Numbered from the stretch's first letter, positions 50,201 to 62,900 are shown. The stretch is 64,000 nt of DNA from Amaranthus tricolor (GCF_026212465.1 NC_080057.1:24702647-24766646); one strand, 5' to 3'. The notes: a model not told the origin generated them from the sequence alone. Made by a program: numbers and translations.

Positions 50201-53200
50201 CAGTTAATGCTATTGAGAAGGCTGCGCCACTGGTGATCATTTATTGTTAACGTTGGTCGGGGAGGGGGGAGGAAGCAGTTTATTTAGTGGATTTTGAGCT
50301 TTTTTTTTTTTTTTTTTTTTTTTTTTGTCTTAACTCGTAATAGAGGATTGCTTTCTTTTGTAGATGGAGGAAATTTCGCTTCTCAATGATGCTATCTCCC
50401 AACTTGATGAGCCTTTTTTGCTGGTCATAGTGGTAATTGAGTGCTCAACTTCAAGAAAATTCTCGTTCAAGGATAACATGGGTATTAGCTCTAAAATTCA
50501 ATAAGAGTTTTCTTTTTCGAGTTATACTTATAAGTCATGTAATTATGTATTTGTGTGTGCTTTGTGGTAAGGGTGAACTTTATTATCGATCACGTGTGCT
50601 TAGTGGAAGTGTGAACTTCTATTCATGAGCTTTGTGTGCGCTAATGCTTGAAAATTGGAGTAGTGCATCTATCTCTTGTCACTATTATAGAGCATAAACT
50701 TTTAGTTTATTTTGATGACTATATCCTCTCTTCCCTACCTGAAACCTCACTAGAACTCTTCCTCCTCCATTTTTGAAACCTTTTTCTCCTTCATCTCATT
50801 CTTGCATACACTCTCTCCATTTATCTTGTCTTTGTTATTTTATTTGTTGTCTTTTTATTGACATTTCTCCCCCATATCCGTTTTCTTTCTCTATTGTCAT
50901 TCATATTGGTGATAATTGACATGAATTGGATTTGAATTTATTTGTAATGAGAACGTGAGATACATGGGCAAAGAGAGCCAATTGCCAAAGTAAGAGATGT
51001 TGCCAAAATTATGAATGGAAGAATCAAACTTCAATGATATTTATGGTGGTGATGGTAATGGGAGCCAATGATGTTGGAGGTGGCCTTGATGGAGGAAAGG
51101 AAATGGAGGGAGAGACAAGCTATGAAGGGATTTTGGGGATGATTCAAGATAAGAGATGAGAATGAGAGTGGGGCGTAATCGTTTAGATGGTGATGAAATA
51201 GAGTTTTGGAAGCCGACTTGAAGAAAATCAAGGATAGAGAAAACACCTTGGGAGGGATTTCATGGATAAGAGTGGGGCATGGTCAAAAACTCCTAGTTGT
51301 TAGCCTTCCGTTTCAATGTAGTATTTTTATGAGAGATTTTACAATTCTGGATTATTTTAAAAATCTCAAAGAACTTTATACTTATTTTGAGATTTCTTTT
51401 GTATACAATATACCTTAATTTATGACTCATGCTTAATTACTTACTTTAGATAATCTCCATTCGAATGCAAAAGCCTGAATGAATACTGGTGTGGATAGTC
51501 TTTGATAGTTGTTATTTTCCTTGTGTGTGGAACTATTTCCATGTATGCCTTCATTTAGCACCATGAAATTCCTGCTTTTCATCGTCAATTTCGCCTGTAT
51601 TCGAGCAGTTAACTTAGTGGAATATGTTGCTTTTTTTGAATGATGGTTTTTACTGTTAATCTGTGATTGACTTGATGGTTGTATCAGGGTGAGTTCAACT
51701 CTGGAAAATCATCTGTCATCAACGCGCTCCTTGGTGGAAAATTTGTGACGGAGGGGGTAGTTCCCACCACCAATGAGATTACATTCTTACGCTATGCTGA
51801 CTTAGATGCTAAGGAACAGCAATGCTGTGAAAGGCTTCCAGATGGTCAATATATCTGCTACCTACCGGCCGAAATTCTAAAAAAGGTTGGTAAATTGGTA
51901 TCTGATACTCCTGTTGTTGTGTATTGGCCTATGCATCTTTTACTGATTTGTTAAACCTTTTACTTTTATAATAAACATTGTCGGTCTTGCATCACTATTT
52001 TGGAGTAATGCAACTTTTATAAGATTATGAAAGCTGCTCTTGCAATTCTTATTTTAACTGTGAAAAGAAGAATAAGGTGATGGATCTCTAGCGTACAATT
52101 TGTCACAAAATCGCTTATGCTTGGTCTTACAATAAGTAAAGCTGGACATAGATTCTTTGAGGTGTGAGAAGATTACTTATTGGATAAAGACTAGCTTTGC
52201 TCCACTGCTTAATTAGGAAAAACTAATCAGGAGAACCGAGCAAATACTTACCTAACTACTACTTTTTTAAGCACCCAAGGCATAGTAAAAAAATGTAGTT
52301 TCAGTCCCAATTGTGGTAACGTTCTAGGTGATGCGGTTGTACGGCCCAATATTGGCTGAAACCATGGGATTTCCCTTGAATTGGCGTAAAATGCGACCCT
52401 CTAAAATCGTTTTCTACCAAGGGTCAATTGGAATATCACTAAGAAGAGTAAGGGTAAGGGTGAGGTTGACTACATCCGACCCCCCAAAACCTCACCCTAG
52501 GTGGAAGTCACTTAATGGCATTAGGGTGGTGAAATGATGTAGTTGTTGTATGACTCTCGATACGATGCGATGCGGGCTTATTTTTGCTCTACGGTGCAAG
52601 TAGAAGCCTCACATGAGTAAACAATCTCACTAAGCGACTGAATATGTATCATGCCTGTCAATAAAATGAATTTTGATACAAAGATAGTTCCTCTGCCTAT
52701 ATACACGTGGCAATGAATATGTGTCATGCCGGTCAATAAAATGAATCAAATTAATCGTATTCTTAATCGTTTATTTATTACTTTACGCTTCCTGAAAAGA
52801 TAGATATTCCTTGATTTAGAATGGCTGTTGCTGGTGCTATTTTGAGCCATTATTTTGTTTTGTCAAAGCAGATGGTTATTGTTGATACACCTGGAACTAA
52901 TGTCATCCTTCAAAGGCAGCAGCGCCTCACTGAGGAATTTGTGCCTCGAGCTGATTTACTTCTTTTTGTTCTTTCTGCTGATCGCCCATTAAGTGAGAGT
53001 GAGGTATAGTGTGCTTCTTCTGCTTTCTATAGTGATCTTATTGTTCTCTGGTAAGGGTACGAATTACGAAATCCCTTTGCATTGTTGTCCTCTTACCTCT
53101 CTTGGTCCCAATGCTTTCAAACAATTTCATGAAGGTCATGATTTTAGTCGTCAAATGTTTTTGGCAGGTTGCATTCCTACGCTACACGCAACAGTGGAAG

Positions 53201-56200
53201 AAAAACGTGGTGTTCTTGTTGAATAAAGCTGATATGTACAGGAATGTCAGTGAGGTATGTTTCATGTATTAGACCATCAAATACTGAATACTTGTATGCA
53301 AAACATACTTGGGGACACTGTACATTTGGGTTTTGTCTTGAATGTGTAAACTAGTAGATGATTGACACAGGAGTCAAGACACATATAAAGTGTTTTATTG
53401 CGGTTACTGTATTTGAGATAGTCATCGGTGGCTTAAGCTGTCTGTAGGTTTAATTCAGGGATTGTAAAGGGTTCCCTGCCTCCTTGGTGGCTATTTTTTT
53501 TGCGTATTATGCCATCTTTTTGTATATATTGGGACTAGGGGTGTTCGATGGGCTGGATAAAGGTCGGGCCGGGCTTAAGTAAATATGGGTCAAGTTGAAT
53601 AAGGGTCCCTAAAACTTAATATGGGCTATAAAAGCCCGATACGGCCCATTCCGGGCCCATTTTTATTACTCAAAATTATTTTCATCTCCATTTATTAATT
53701 TATAACAATTAAATTATCATTTATAATAATTAAATTGAAAAAACTATTAATAATCCCATTGACAATTGTCATTTATAATATTTGAATTATACATTAATTG
53801 TGGTATTTACAAAGGCCCTTTTCCAACCGTTATTGAGCCTTTTTTCGGTATGGTCCGTTTTTGACCCGGCCCTCACAAGGTCCTTATAAAAAGGGCCAAA
53901 TAAGGGCTCAAAATGGGGGCCCAGCTCGTTGAACACCCCTAGTTGGGACCTTTTGACCTTCAAGATGTCTTTTAACTGCTGTTATGTAGCATAACCCTTT
54001 TTTAATCAATTATGCAGCTTGATGAAGCCGTCACATTTGTAAGAGAAAATGTGCGGAAGTTGCTGAATGTTGAAAATGTAAAGTTATTTCCTGTATCTGC
54101 TCGATCTGCTCTTGAAAGGAAACTCGGAACCAGCGATTATGAAATGCAGCAAAAGAATCTCGTGGTGTCTGAATTCTACTCAAGTTCTCGAGCTTTTGAT
54201 GCATTTGAAAATTTCTTATATGACTTGATGGATGGTTCAACCACTGCTGGCCTCGAGAGGATGAAAATTAAGCTTCAAACACCTATAGCAATTGCAGAGC
54301 GACTTTTATCTTCCTGTCAAACACTGGTCACACAGGACAGCAGGTATGCCCAGAAGGACCTGATGTCAGTGAGGGAACGAGTTCACAGTGTTGGGGAGTA
54401 TGGGATGAAAATGGAAAGTGAGAGCGTTTCATGGAGGCGGCAAATAATCTCACTGGTATAGAGTAGAATTAATTTCATAACTTTTGGCTTGCTGTGTTTG
54501 ATCTATTATTGTTTTTATCACAAGTCGTTTGTTATGGTCCATTGCAAGGTATGAGACTTGTCCCACATCAGTTGTGTATGCAATTGGTGTGGGGTTTATA
54601 GAAAAATGGGCTCTCTCTCCTAATAGGCTAGTTTTTTGGGTGAACTCTCCTGTTTGTCCTATAACAATGATATTAGAGCCGGACTCGGAGTGGGTGGCAG
54701 TGGGTGGCCTGGAAGAGCTGGCCGTGACCCAACGTAACCGTGACCCAATGCAGCCGTGACCCAACGAGGACATCGGTCTTATGGGGGTCAATTGTTATGG
54801 TTCATTGCAAAGTACGGGACTTGTCCCACATTGGTTGGTATGCAATTGGTGTGGGGTTTATAGACAAATGGGCTTTCTCACCTAATAGGCTAGTCTTGTC
54901 TTTTGGGTGAGGTCTCCTGTTTGTCCTATTACATCGTTGTATTTGAGGTTAGTATAATACAAATTGCTTTTCTTGCTGCCATGATTCTCTAGTATTGATT
55001 CCCTCAATTTTAACACGAAAAACTTACTTTCTTGACCTACTAAACACCCAACAAGAATTTGGTAGATAGCAATGATGCCAAATGAATATATTGCGAAGTG
55101 CAATTCTTCTGTGATTTTGTGAATCTTGCGTTGTTGTCTAGATAGATCTATACTTGATGCGATAATTGATTTCTGGGTATAATGCTATGATTGTAGATTG
55201 GAAGTGCAAAAGGACGTATGTTAAAAGTTGTTGAATCTACCCTTAAGCTCTCAAATTTGGATCTAGCTTTCTCCATGTTTCTTGGAAGTGACAAATCTGC
55301 TTCAACTGCCGCTCAGAGTATTCAAAATGATATTGTTAGTCCGGCATTAGCTGATACTCAAGTAAGTCAGAGTTGAGTACTTATAATTACGCGTCTAAAT
55401 TCTTCCCCCCCTTCAAATGAAGATGCTGTTTCTTTTTATCTTTGTTCGGTCGATTAGCAAGCTAAGAACTTGTTTGACAACCAATTTGGATAATTGCAAT
55501 GCATATCGGAATTTTATTCGAAAGAGGCCACCTGGATATGATTAATAGAAGATGATCATTACGCATGAACCTTTCTAGTTTTGAGAAGATGGAATATTTT
55601 GATGTTTTTCTCGTCTACATGTCCAATTAGTGTTGGTCAAGTCTGGTTTTGAACAACTACGCAGCCTTGGTGACACCAATTTGCTACCAAGGGTCAATTG
55701 GAAACTAACTCTTTGTTATCATATCACTAACAAGGGTTAACAAGGGTAAGGTTGCATATATCTGATCTCGAGAGGTGTTCAAAACAGACCCGATGACCCG
55801 ATTTTCACATGACTTGTAACCGAACCCGATTTAGCCCGAGTTAAAAATAGATTTACTATTATGTAAAAAAGCAACATGGACACAAAACCCGATTTTGAAT
55901 TGACCCGAAACACCCGACTCGAAATCAACCCGATGATCCGAATGAACACCTCTACGATCTCCTAAACCTCGTCTAGGTGGGGTTACTTAATGACATTGGG
56001 GTAACATAATGGAATGGTGATATTGGAAATATTTTTTTCCTAATTATGGTCGACATATTTGCCTCCGTTTTTCACCTGAATGGTGATGTTTCTGCTTCCT
56101 TGTTTTATCTTACATAGGATTTGTTCATCAGTTCGTCTGGCATTATTCGATATCTTTTATACTTAAAAATATCAGTACTTGTAGTGTTTGTTTGATTTGG

Positions 56201-58425
56201 GCCTTGAAACAGAGAATTCTCGGCGAGTATACTTCCTGGTTAAAAGAGAACAACATACGTGAAGGTATGCAGTACAAGGAGACGTTTGAGAAAAGATGGC
56301 CTTTACTCGTTGACTCTCATGAGGTAGAGTTTACCACAAATTATCTGTCGAGGGAAGTTGATATTCAGAGCGTAAGATCTATAGAGAAGTTTAGCGCTGC
56401 TGCAGCCTCGAAATGGTTAGACCAAGAAATCCGTGAAGTGGTGAGTCCCGTATTACATTGAATAAATATTTATTTAATTTTGCATATTGAAAGAATGATT
56501 AAATGCTCTTCTTTTACCTTGAATCCATATCACCTTAGCCATTTCAAAATCAAAAATGAAGAAATTAACATAACAATGTATGATCTTTGTCAAAAAGCTT
56601 GGTGGGGATACGCCCCTACCCAGAGGCAACGCGAGAAATTTAAATTGTGGGGCCGAATAACCTAATACATTTTCAAAATATTCTAGTCTAATGATCGATA
56701 TACTAAACAAAATACTCCCTCTATCCCAATAGATTTGAAGCGAAGAGAAATTGTGGGGTTTTTAAGAAATTGGTAATAAATGAAGAGAAAGAATGAATTG
56801 TGCGGATGAAATAAAAAATGAGTATAAATGTATGGATGAGATTAAAAGTAACGGTGAGCTATTGTCCAAAAATAAAAATGATGCAAAATGAGAAAAACGG
56901 ACCAAAATGGATGAGTGTGACAGAGGATTAGGTGCATCAAAACACTATAGTTTAAGACTTGAAAAGTCGAGAGTTTGTCAGAAAATGTTAATAAGGACCG
57001 CGTCAACGTCTTAATAGACAAGAATTCTGTTAAATTAATAATTTTAAAAATTCATTCAAAAATTAAGATTTATATACATTAAGATTTGAGCCTCAAACCT
57101 CAAGTTTTATTTCTACTACTGCGGGGCTCCCTTGCCAGTCGCCCCTACCTCTCCCTGATGTTATGAAGTTTTCCCGTTGAGTCCACATCATTGTTTGACT
57201 TTTATGTAATTATAAATGCAAAGGTGAACCATCCCGCTACAAATTTCTTATCCTTATATTTGCTCTTTACTTCTCTTTCTGCAGTTCTTTGGAGCTTTTG
57301 GAGGTCTCGGGGCTGCCGGCTTATCTGCGTCACTACTCACATCAGTGCTACCAACTACGTTGGAAGACCTTCTTGCCCTCGGACTTTGTTCTGCTGGCGG
57401 GTGAATATCTTTTTCCTAATCGATAATCTTTTTCCATGTGTGCATAGATTTTGGTTTCACCTTTCCACAAGAGAATGGATTTGCCACATTCTCGACGCTT
57501 TACATCGCTGTCTTCGCTTTTCCTGATATTTTGTGCTTCATGAGTCCCGATAAATTTCCTTAAAAAAGGTGTTTTATTTGATTAGTCCAGTTCCTCGATT
57601 TAGTTTAAACATCAATGTCATTGTATATTCGAACTTTCCCATGCAACTCTTGCTATATCCTACGTAAGTGAATGATTTTACATGGTTCGGTTGTTTCAAA
57701 GTTGTGTGTTGTTCGAGAACAACTTGTAGCGCTCGGTTCAAATTGTGATTTGTTCGAGAACACAGCTTTTAGTGCTGGATTGATCAATACTTGAGCCTCT
57801 AATAGAGTCATTATTTCATATCAAACAGTTCTAGAATGACGCTTGTATGGGGAAATCTAGGTCCCCGGGTTATTTAATGAAAAACCCTATCAATATTCAG
57901 TGGTGTAGTATGTAGCACGAAAGAATGACAAACGAGCTAGTTTAACACGCATGAATAGATCAGTGTTAGGCTTAGGCCTATCTTATACTAGTATCCTAGA
58001 TTCGTCCCTTGTTCATATTCGTACAGTATAAGCTTGTCCTAAGCTTTTGAAGTTTGAGTCCGAGCTTTTCTTGGAGCACTTGATTTCTAACACTATCTCT
58101 CGAAATATCGTAGTAACTAACAAGTCTTCGTTTTCATGTCAGTTTGTTGGCCATCTCAAATTTTCCAGCTCGTAGGCAACAAGTTATCGACAAAGTGAAA
58201 AGCATCGCCGATGCTGTAGAACAAGAAGTTATAGAAGCTATGCAGAAGGATCTGTCGATCACAGTCAAGAAATTGGAAAAGTACGTATCTCTGCTTGGAA
58301 AACCGTACGAGGACGCTGCTCAACAGAGATTAGACAAGTCACTGGACACTCGAGAACAATTGACTGTTATCGAGAAAAAACTCCAAACGTTACAAGTCGA
58401 GCTTCAAAATATCCACTTATCCTAA
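47216..58425 (+). CDS. FZL: FZL, chloroplast FZO-like dynamin-family GTPase
   Basis: Eleven exons join in phase: 47216-47723, 49688-50232, 50364-50432, 51688-51885, 52872-53003, 53168-53254, 54018-54455, 55197-55361, 56213-56440, 57285-57400, 58143-58425. They total 2769 nt and 922 residues; Arabidopsis FZL is about 912. Residues 1-60 are Ser/Pro/Lys-rich, as in a plastid transit peptide. A region resembling TMP synthase (about 75-330) follows. The GTPase domain has G1 GEFNSGKS (375-382), a Thr in VPTTNE (G2), G3 DTPG (445-448) and G4 NKAD (503-506). A hydrophobic membrane segment (about 791-835, GLGAAGLSASLLTS) precedes a C-terminal coiled coil. In Arabidopsis FZL lies in plastid envelope and thylakoid membranes and shapes grana and thylakoids. 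No lesion is seen although introns 1, 4, 6, 7, 8 and 9 carry mobile elements. Confidence 0.95.
48060..48195 (+). mobile_element. SINE-like fragment in FZL intron 1
   Basis: GC-rich sequence with GTATGAGTTGTCGTCGTTC, CCTCCCCAGATCCTGATC and GGGATACATTGGATACGA, then a GATGAT end, all typical of one plant SINE body and tail. The upstream part is incomplete. Confidence 0.5.
49194..49435. mobile_element. Stowaway-like MITE in FZL intron 1
   Basis: Left CTCCCTTAAGCCTAAAGAAA and right CTTTTGAACAGAGGAAG are imperfect inverted ends flanked by TA on both sides. Confidence 0.5.
52413..52551 (+). mobile_element. SINE-like element in FZL intron 4
   Basis: Contains ACCAAGGGTCAATTGGAA, GTAAGGGTGAGGTTGAC, TACATCCGACCCCCCAAAAC and TAGGTGGAAGTCACTTAATG, ending in a GTTGTTG tail. 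A second copy is at 55683-56014. Confidence 0.6.
53536..53941. mobile_element. hAT-type MITE in FZL intron 6
   Basis: A 406-bp element with ends TAGGGGTGTTCGATGGGC and GTTGAACACCCCTA. It is flanked by ATTGGGAC and GTTGGGAC, an 8-bp duplication with one mismatch. Interior is rich in GGGCCC/GGGCTTAAG-type words and AT-rich DNA. Confidence 0.8.
54530..54933 (+). mobile_element. TRIM (terminal-repeat retrotransposon in miniature) in FZL intron 7
   Basis: Two near-identical direct repeats, 54530-54666 (137 bp) and 54793-54933 (141 bp), both start TGTTATGGT(C/T)CATTGCAA and end in TAACA or TTACA. They enclose 126 bp. Directly after the first is an initiator-tRNA-Met-type primer site (ATGATATTAGAGCC), and before the second a purine run (ATGGGGGT). 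The whole is flanked by the perfect 5-bp duplication TCGTT (54525-54529, 54934-54938). It has no coding capacity. Confidence 0.9.
55683..56014 (+). mobile_element. SINE-like element split by a hAT MITE, FZL intron 8
   Basis: Aligned with 52413-52551: ACCAAGGGTCAATTGGAAAC, AAGGGTAAGGTTGCATATA and CTGATCTC on the left, then CTCCTAAACCTCGTC, TAGGTGGGGTTACTTAATGA and GGGGTAA on the right. The two halves are separated by the insertion at 55771-55953. Confidence 0.65.
55771..55953. mobile_element. hAT-like MITE nested in a SINE
   Basis: A 183-bp element with an exact 11-bp terminal inverted repeat AGAGGTGTTCA...TGAACACCTCT. The flanks share GATCTC, read as a worn 8-bp duplication. The interior has repeated CCCGA words. 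It splits the surrounding SINE. Confidence 0.7.
56715..56928. mobile_element. Stowaway-like MITE in FZL intron 9
   Basis: Begins CTCCCTCTATCCCAATAGAT after TA and ends near GTGTGACAGAGGATTA. The ends are worn, so the right boundary is approximate. Confidence 0.45.
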
Positions 58426-59031
58426 GCCGTTTGGGAGCACACTCTTTCTACCGAAGGCGATACGAGTGAGGAATTATTGCATGGGTATATAACATAAAAC
58501 TGCCAAGTTATGTGCCTGGTCAGACGAGTAGATGGCCGCCCGCCCGGCCGGTGGGTTTTTTTCATTCTTCTTGATAGTTTGATCTTAATTGTGTTTCTTG
58601 GCTTAGCTTAATAAATATTTTTTGTGTGCCTTTGATTTTTATTACACTTTTTATTTTTGATTGTATAATATCCCAACTTATAAGATGTAAGAATATTTAA
58701 AGATTTTTTTATTCAACCCAAATTTCTCGTAAAGCTATTTAAATTTAATTTTTTTAAATTTTTTTAGTCATTCATTTCTATGATTAAAACATCAATGAAA
58801 AGGAAATTTCTCTTGTAAGTTTAATTTAAAATAGTTTTATTAGATAGTTATTGGAGTATCTCACTATAACTAATTTGTTTCCTTATAGATAGGTTTTATT
58901 CAAACAATGATAATTTTTACTTTTAATTTTTATCACAATCACATGTTATTATTAATTTATGTATATTTTGATATATTTTTTTTATATATATTTATATATT
59001 TAAACCTTCGTGCATTGTATGGATATATATA
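58426..59031. other. Spacer between FZL and COMET, proximal part
   Basis: AT-rich DNA directly after the FZL stop, presumably containing the FZL 3' UTR (AATAAA near 58610). No gene is seen. Confidence 0.5.
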
Positions 59032-59805
59032 CTTCATCCGTTGTGAAATACTTGCTATTATTGATATTATTTATCGTTCAAACTTACTTTATTTATTACT
59101 GCTGATGTATTAGTAGGGATGCAAACGGAGCGGGTATTAGAATTTCCATTCCATCCCCATCCCCATTCCCATCCCTATCCCCATTTGTTAATGCAATACC
59201 TATCCCCGTCCCCATCCTCGCGGCGGGTATAATTTTTTTCCCCGTCCCTGCCCCGATGGGTTTGTACCTAAAACCATCCCCACCCCACCAACCATCTAAA
59301 GTCTCAAACAATTACATATCCAAAGTCTCAAACAAACACATAACCAAAGTCTCAAACAAAAATACATGTCTGAAACAAAAGTATTTCAACATCAACTCAA
59401 AATCATCCAAAGTAAATTAATCCAGAATAATCTCATCACTATCCCCATCCCCTAAAACAAAAATACTTGTCATTTGAGAGGGGGCGGGTATCACCTAAAA
59501 CCCATCCCCATTCCCGCGGTGGGTATGAATTTTATACCCGTACCCGCTCCATGACCCATCAAATCGGAACCCATCCCGTCCCGATGGGACGGGGATGGGG
59601 CGGGTCTCCTATTAGACCCGCTCCGCTTGCATCCCTATGTATTAGAATAAATATAGTCAAGTGAGATTTTGTTTGAATCGTTTAATCGCATGCATATATT
59701 TATATATTAACTTTTTATGATTTTTAGCTATACATAGTTTAATATATAAATAATTAAAATAACATTTGCTAAAAGATTAAATGAAGCAAACATGATGAAA
59801 CATAG
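59032..59805. mobile_element. Stowaway-family element carrying a nested hAT MITE
   Basis: The left part (ACTTCATCCGTTGTGAAATA) and right part (AATATAGTCAAGTGAGATT, ending GATGAAACATAG then TA) belong to the same family as 2936-3185 and 4822-5079. They are interrupted by the element at 59114-59637. Confidence 0.6.
59114..59637. mobile_element. hAT-type MITE nested in a Stowaway element
   Basis: A 524-bp element with TAGGGATGCAAACGGAGCGG at the left and CCGCTCCGCTTGCATCCCTA at the right, an inverted pair. It is flanked by a perfect 8-bp duplication TGTATTAG (59106-59113, 59638-59645). The interior is CCCCATCC-rich on one strand and GGGGATGG-rich on the other. Confidence 0.9.
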
Positions 59806-59954
59806 TATTTTTTTTTGAAGCGGAAACGTATGAAGTACTAGTTAAGCATACTGATCTTAAAAGCATTCGAAAAAATTGTTGTCCCGCCCTCAAACGCCAT
59901 TTGAAAAAAGGTTAAGTCTACGCCATCTTGTTTTCTCAAGATCGCAGAACAACA

Positions 59955-62900
59955 ATGGCACAGGACATGGAACTCCAGGTAGCTCCCGGCTCCATTAATG
60001 CATCTCTCATCTTCCATGTGGTATCTGATGTCTTAGCCTTCCTCCTCTATATGCACCAGCAAATTCCTTCGTATGTTCTTTTTCTATCAATCTGTTTTAA
60101 ATTTCTGTTTTAATTTCATTGCCTTCTTAATCAAATCTTTTTTCATGGAATTGTTATTCATTTGGTTTTTATGACATGAATTCATGTATGTTCAATTAAG
60201 TTCATGTGGAGAGCTCGAATTCGTTTTCGCAAGTTATTCAAAGGTTCAGGTTGATTTAAAATTTTTACGATCTGTTCTAGGGATCGTTCGCTGTTGTTCA
60301 GTCACAGTTATGTGGTCTTGTTAAATTCGAGTGTATATGTGAATTATGTGATGCTAAAATAAACTGCAATTTGAAGCATTTATAGAAAAGTATGCCTTCT
60401 AATTAAAATTAAAATTAAGGAGGCTAAACTAGAATTATAGGTAAGGAGAGACCTAAATTTATATCAACATAAAATTTTTCATTTTAGAGGTTGCAGACTC
60501 AACAAACAACACAACTACTCCCTCTATCCCTTTGAGTAACAAACTCAAAGGGACAAAGGAGTACAACACTACAGAACTGATGCCATTAAAAAGGCTGCCT
60601 TCTAGGCGGGAAAGAGGGGGTCAATTGTACTCGAACTCAATAGTAATTTGTAAAACCTAGGAAGTTGTTTCTAATAGACCATTAATTGCAAAACACTATT
60701 TGCAACTTCACTTAAAATAAGAAACACATTATTTTACATATCTAAATTTCACTTAATAAGGAGCTTACGGACCAGTCGCATGATTTGCAGCTGTTTAAGT
60801 GAATCGTGAATTGAGACTCGAGAAAAAGCAAATTCTGGACAGTTTTGGGATATTTTTGAGCCATATTAATCGAATCGCAAATTTGAAAAGCAAATTAGCC
60901 GGTGAATTTACCCTGAATCCGGACTCAAGAGTTCTAAATTTCCAAATTTTAATGATAAAGAGCTCGTGTGCACCTTACTGTTGAAGTAAAAATACAAATT
61001 TGTTGAGTAATCTGTAATAGTTTGTAGCCTGATGACATTTGTGGGAAGATGTTAACAATGATAATAGAGTTCAATTACTTGGAAAACAAAAAAAAGAAGT
61101 ATTGATGAGAGTATAATTTGATGCGACTAAATATATATTTTCATAATATGACATGGATTTTGTACTGGATGTTTCTTATTTCTAAGCCAGTGTCCTAGCT
61201 GATGAATAGAACTCGTGGCCCATCCCTGGTTTAGATTTTGATATGTTTTTGTGGAAGTCAATTGTGTTCAGTTTTTTGTTTTAACCCCTGCTGAAATTTT
61301 AAGTGAAGGGGGGTGCGCAAAGATGTTGAGGAGTAGAGCAGACAGAATAAGGATGGAGGATATATTCAGCATCTCTAGCAAACTATTTTTATGCTACAAT
61401 TAATCTTTTCTCTCAACACTAGTTGTTCTTGATAAGAATCTTCTATGCAACCAAAACAATCTTATGTGTTAACTTATAACATGCATGAGAATTGAGAAGC
61501 TTAATGAATTATGACGAAAATTATTGAGATTTTTTTGAATCCCCCACTTCTCTATCTAGAATTGCAAAGAATTCTAAATGGTTGGAGCTAACAACATCCT
61601 CTCTGTTTTTCATAACAATATCCACAACTCGACTTCTTCTTTTGCAGGATGCTGCAGGATATGACTCTTCAATTTGATGCTCTACAGGCCGAATACAAGG
61701 AATTGGTATATTACGTATGAGTGTATGACACAGTGGATATTATATATCAGATTGAATGAGGTCTTCTGAAGATTTTTTTTCATTGTAGGCGGTGCTCCTT
61801 ACACAGAATGAACTCAATGGTAAATCTAGAAGAAAGAGCATTGGCAGGAAAAGAGAGATCAATTTAGAGATTAGAAGAAGTGAAAAACTGATGAGCACAA
61901 TATCTGGTCTTCAGACTGCTCTTGAGCTTCTGATCCGTGAGGTTCCCAATGTTGAAGATATTATTTTTGCTTTTGGAGCTAACCCGAGAAGGCCACAACA
62001 TGTTTACGAAATTTCATTTTCTCATGGAAGGATGCTCCCCTTAGTCTCCGAACATATAACCAGAAACCAAACAATAGAGGTTATCTCGAGGAAGGTTAGT
62101 TTAGCTTTTGTCATTTCAATAATGTTTCAGCTTATAGAATAAAGTTGAGCTAATTTCTCCTGGATAGGTTATAAGGGCATTGATCTCTAAAGGTGTGGGA
62201 ACGACCTCCTATACAGGTACATGATTAATCAGTTATCTTGGTTTGATTCAAAGTAAGCTACATGGATGTACGTACCAGGTTCTGACATTACGACTCAATT
62301 GTTTTCAGGTCCTTCTAAGTTGTTTTTTTTGGTAAAGGCTCCAGCGTCATTCAATATGCCTCTGCATTTCCTACCAAAGCGTGACTTTCAGTTCTCAAAG
62401 AAGGTAGTGCTTTTAAAAATTTTTATCGAGCATATTCAGTAATCTAGCCATGCCAGTGATATTGATCATTTCACTTCTGATTATAGATGCAGTGAGTGAG
62501 TGATTATAGATGCAGTGGGTGAGCTAGCAATTGCACAGTTTTGTTGAAAAGATATGGAGATACTAGTTTCAACCATTTTAAATATGATTTGTTGTTTCTC
62601 AGTTGAATCACGTTGTCAATAGAGTTCTATGTCAGTACTTTATGGTGCAGTTGCATCACATACAGAAGAGTCTTATTCAATTTTAGTTAATGTGCTCCGC
62701 GTTTGCAGATAGTGCCTCTCAGGCTGCGCCTTAGACCCAGAATTTCTCATAAAGAAATGGAAACATATGATGTCCCAGATGCAATTTCTGTCTGCAATGA
62801 GAATCATGTAAGCGGTGATTTTACATGGTACGAATATACCCTTATGCGTTCTCAGTGTCTTCTCACAACAATCTATAGTGGTTTACATGTTTACTTTTTC

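Noticed and set aside
54529..54759. 76-codon plus-strand open stretch
   Set aside because: Falls within the TRIM LTR and internal region, which do not encode proteins.
59096..59311. Gly/Asp-rich minus-strand open stretch
   Set aside because: Arises from the CCCCATCC reiterations of the hAT MITE.
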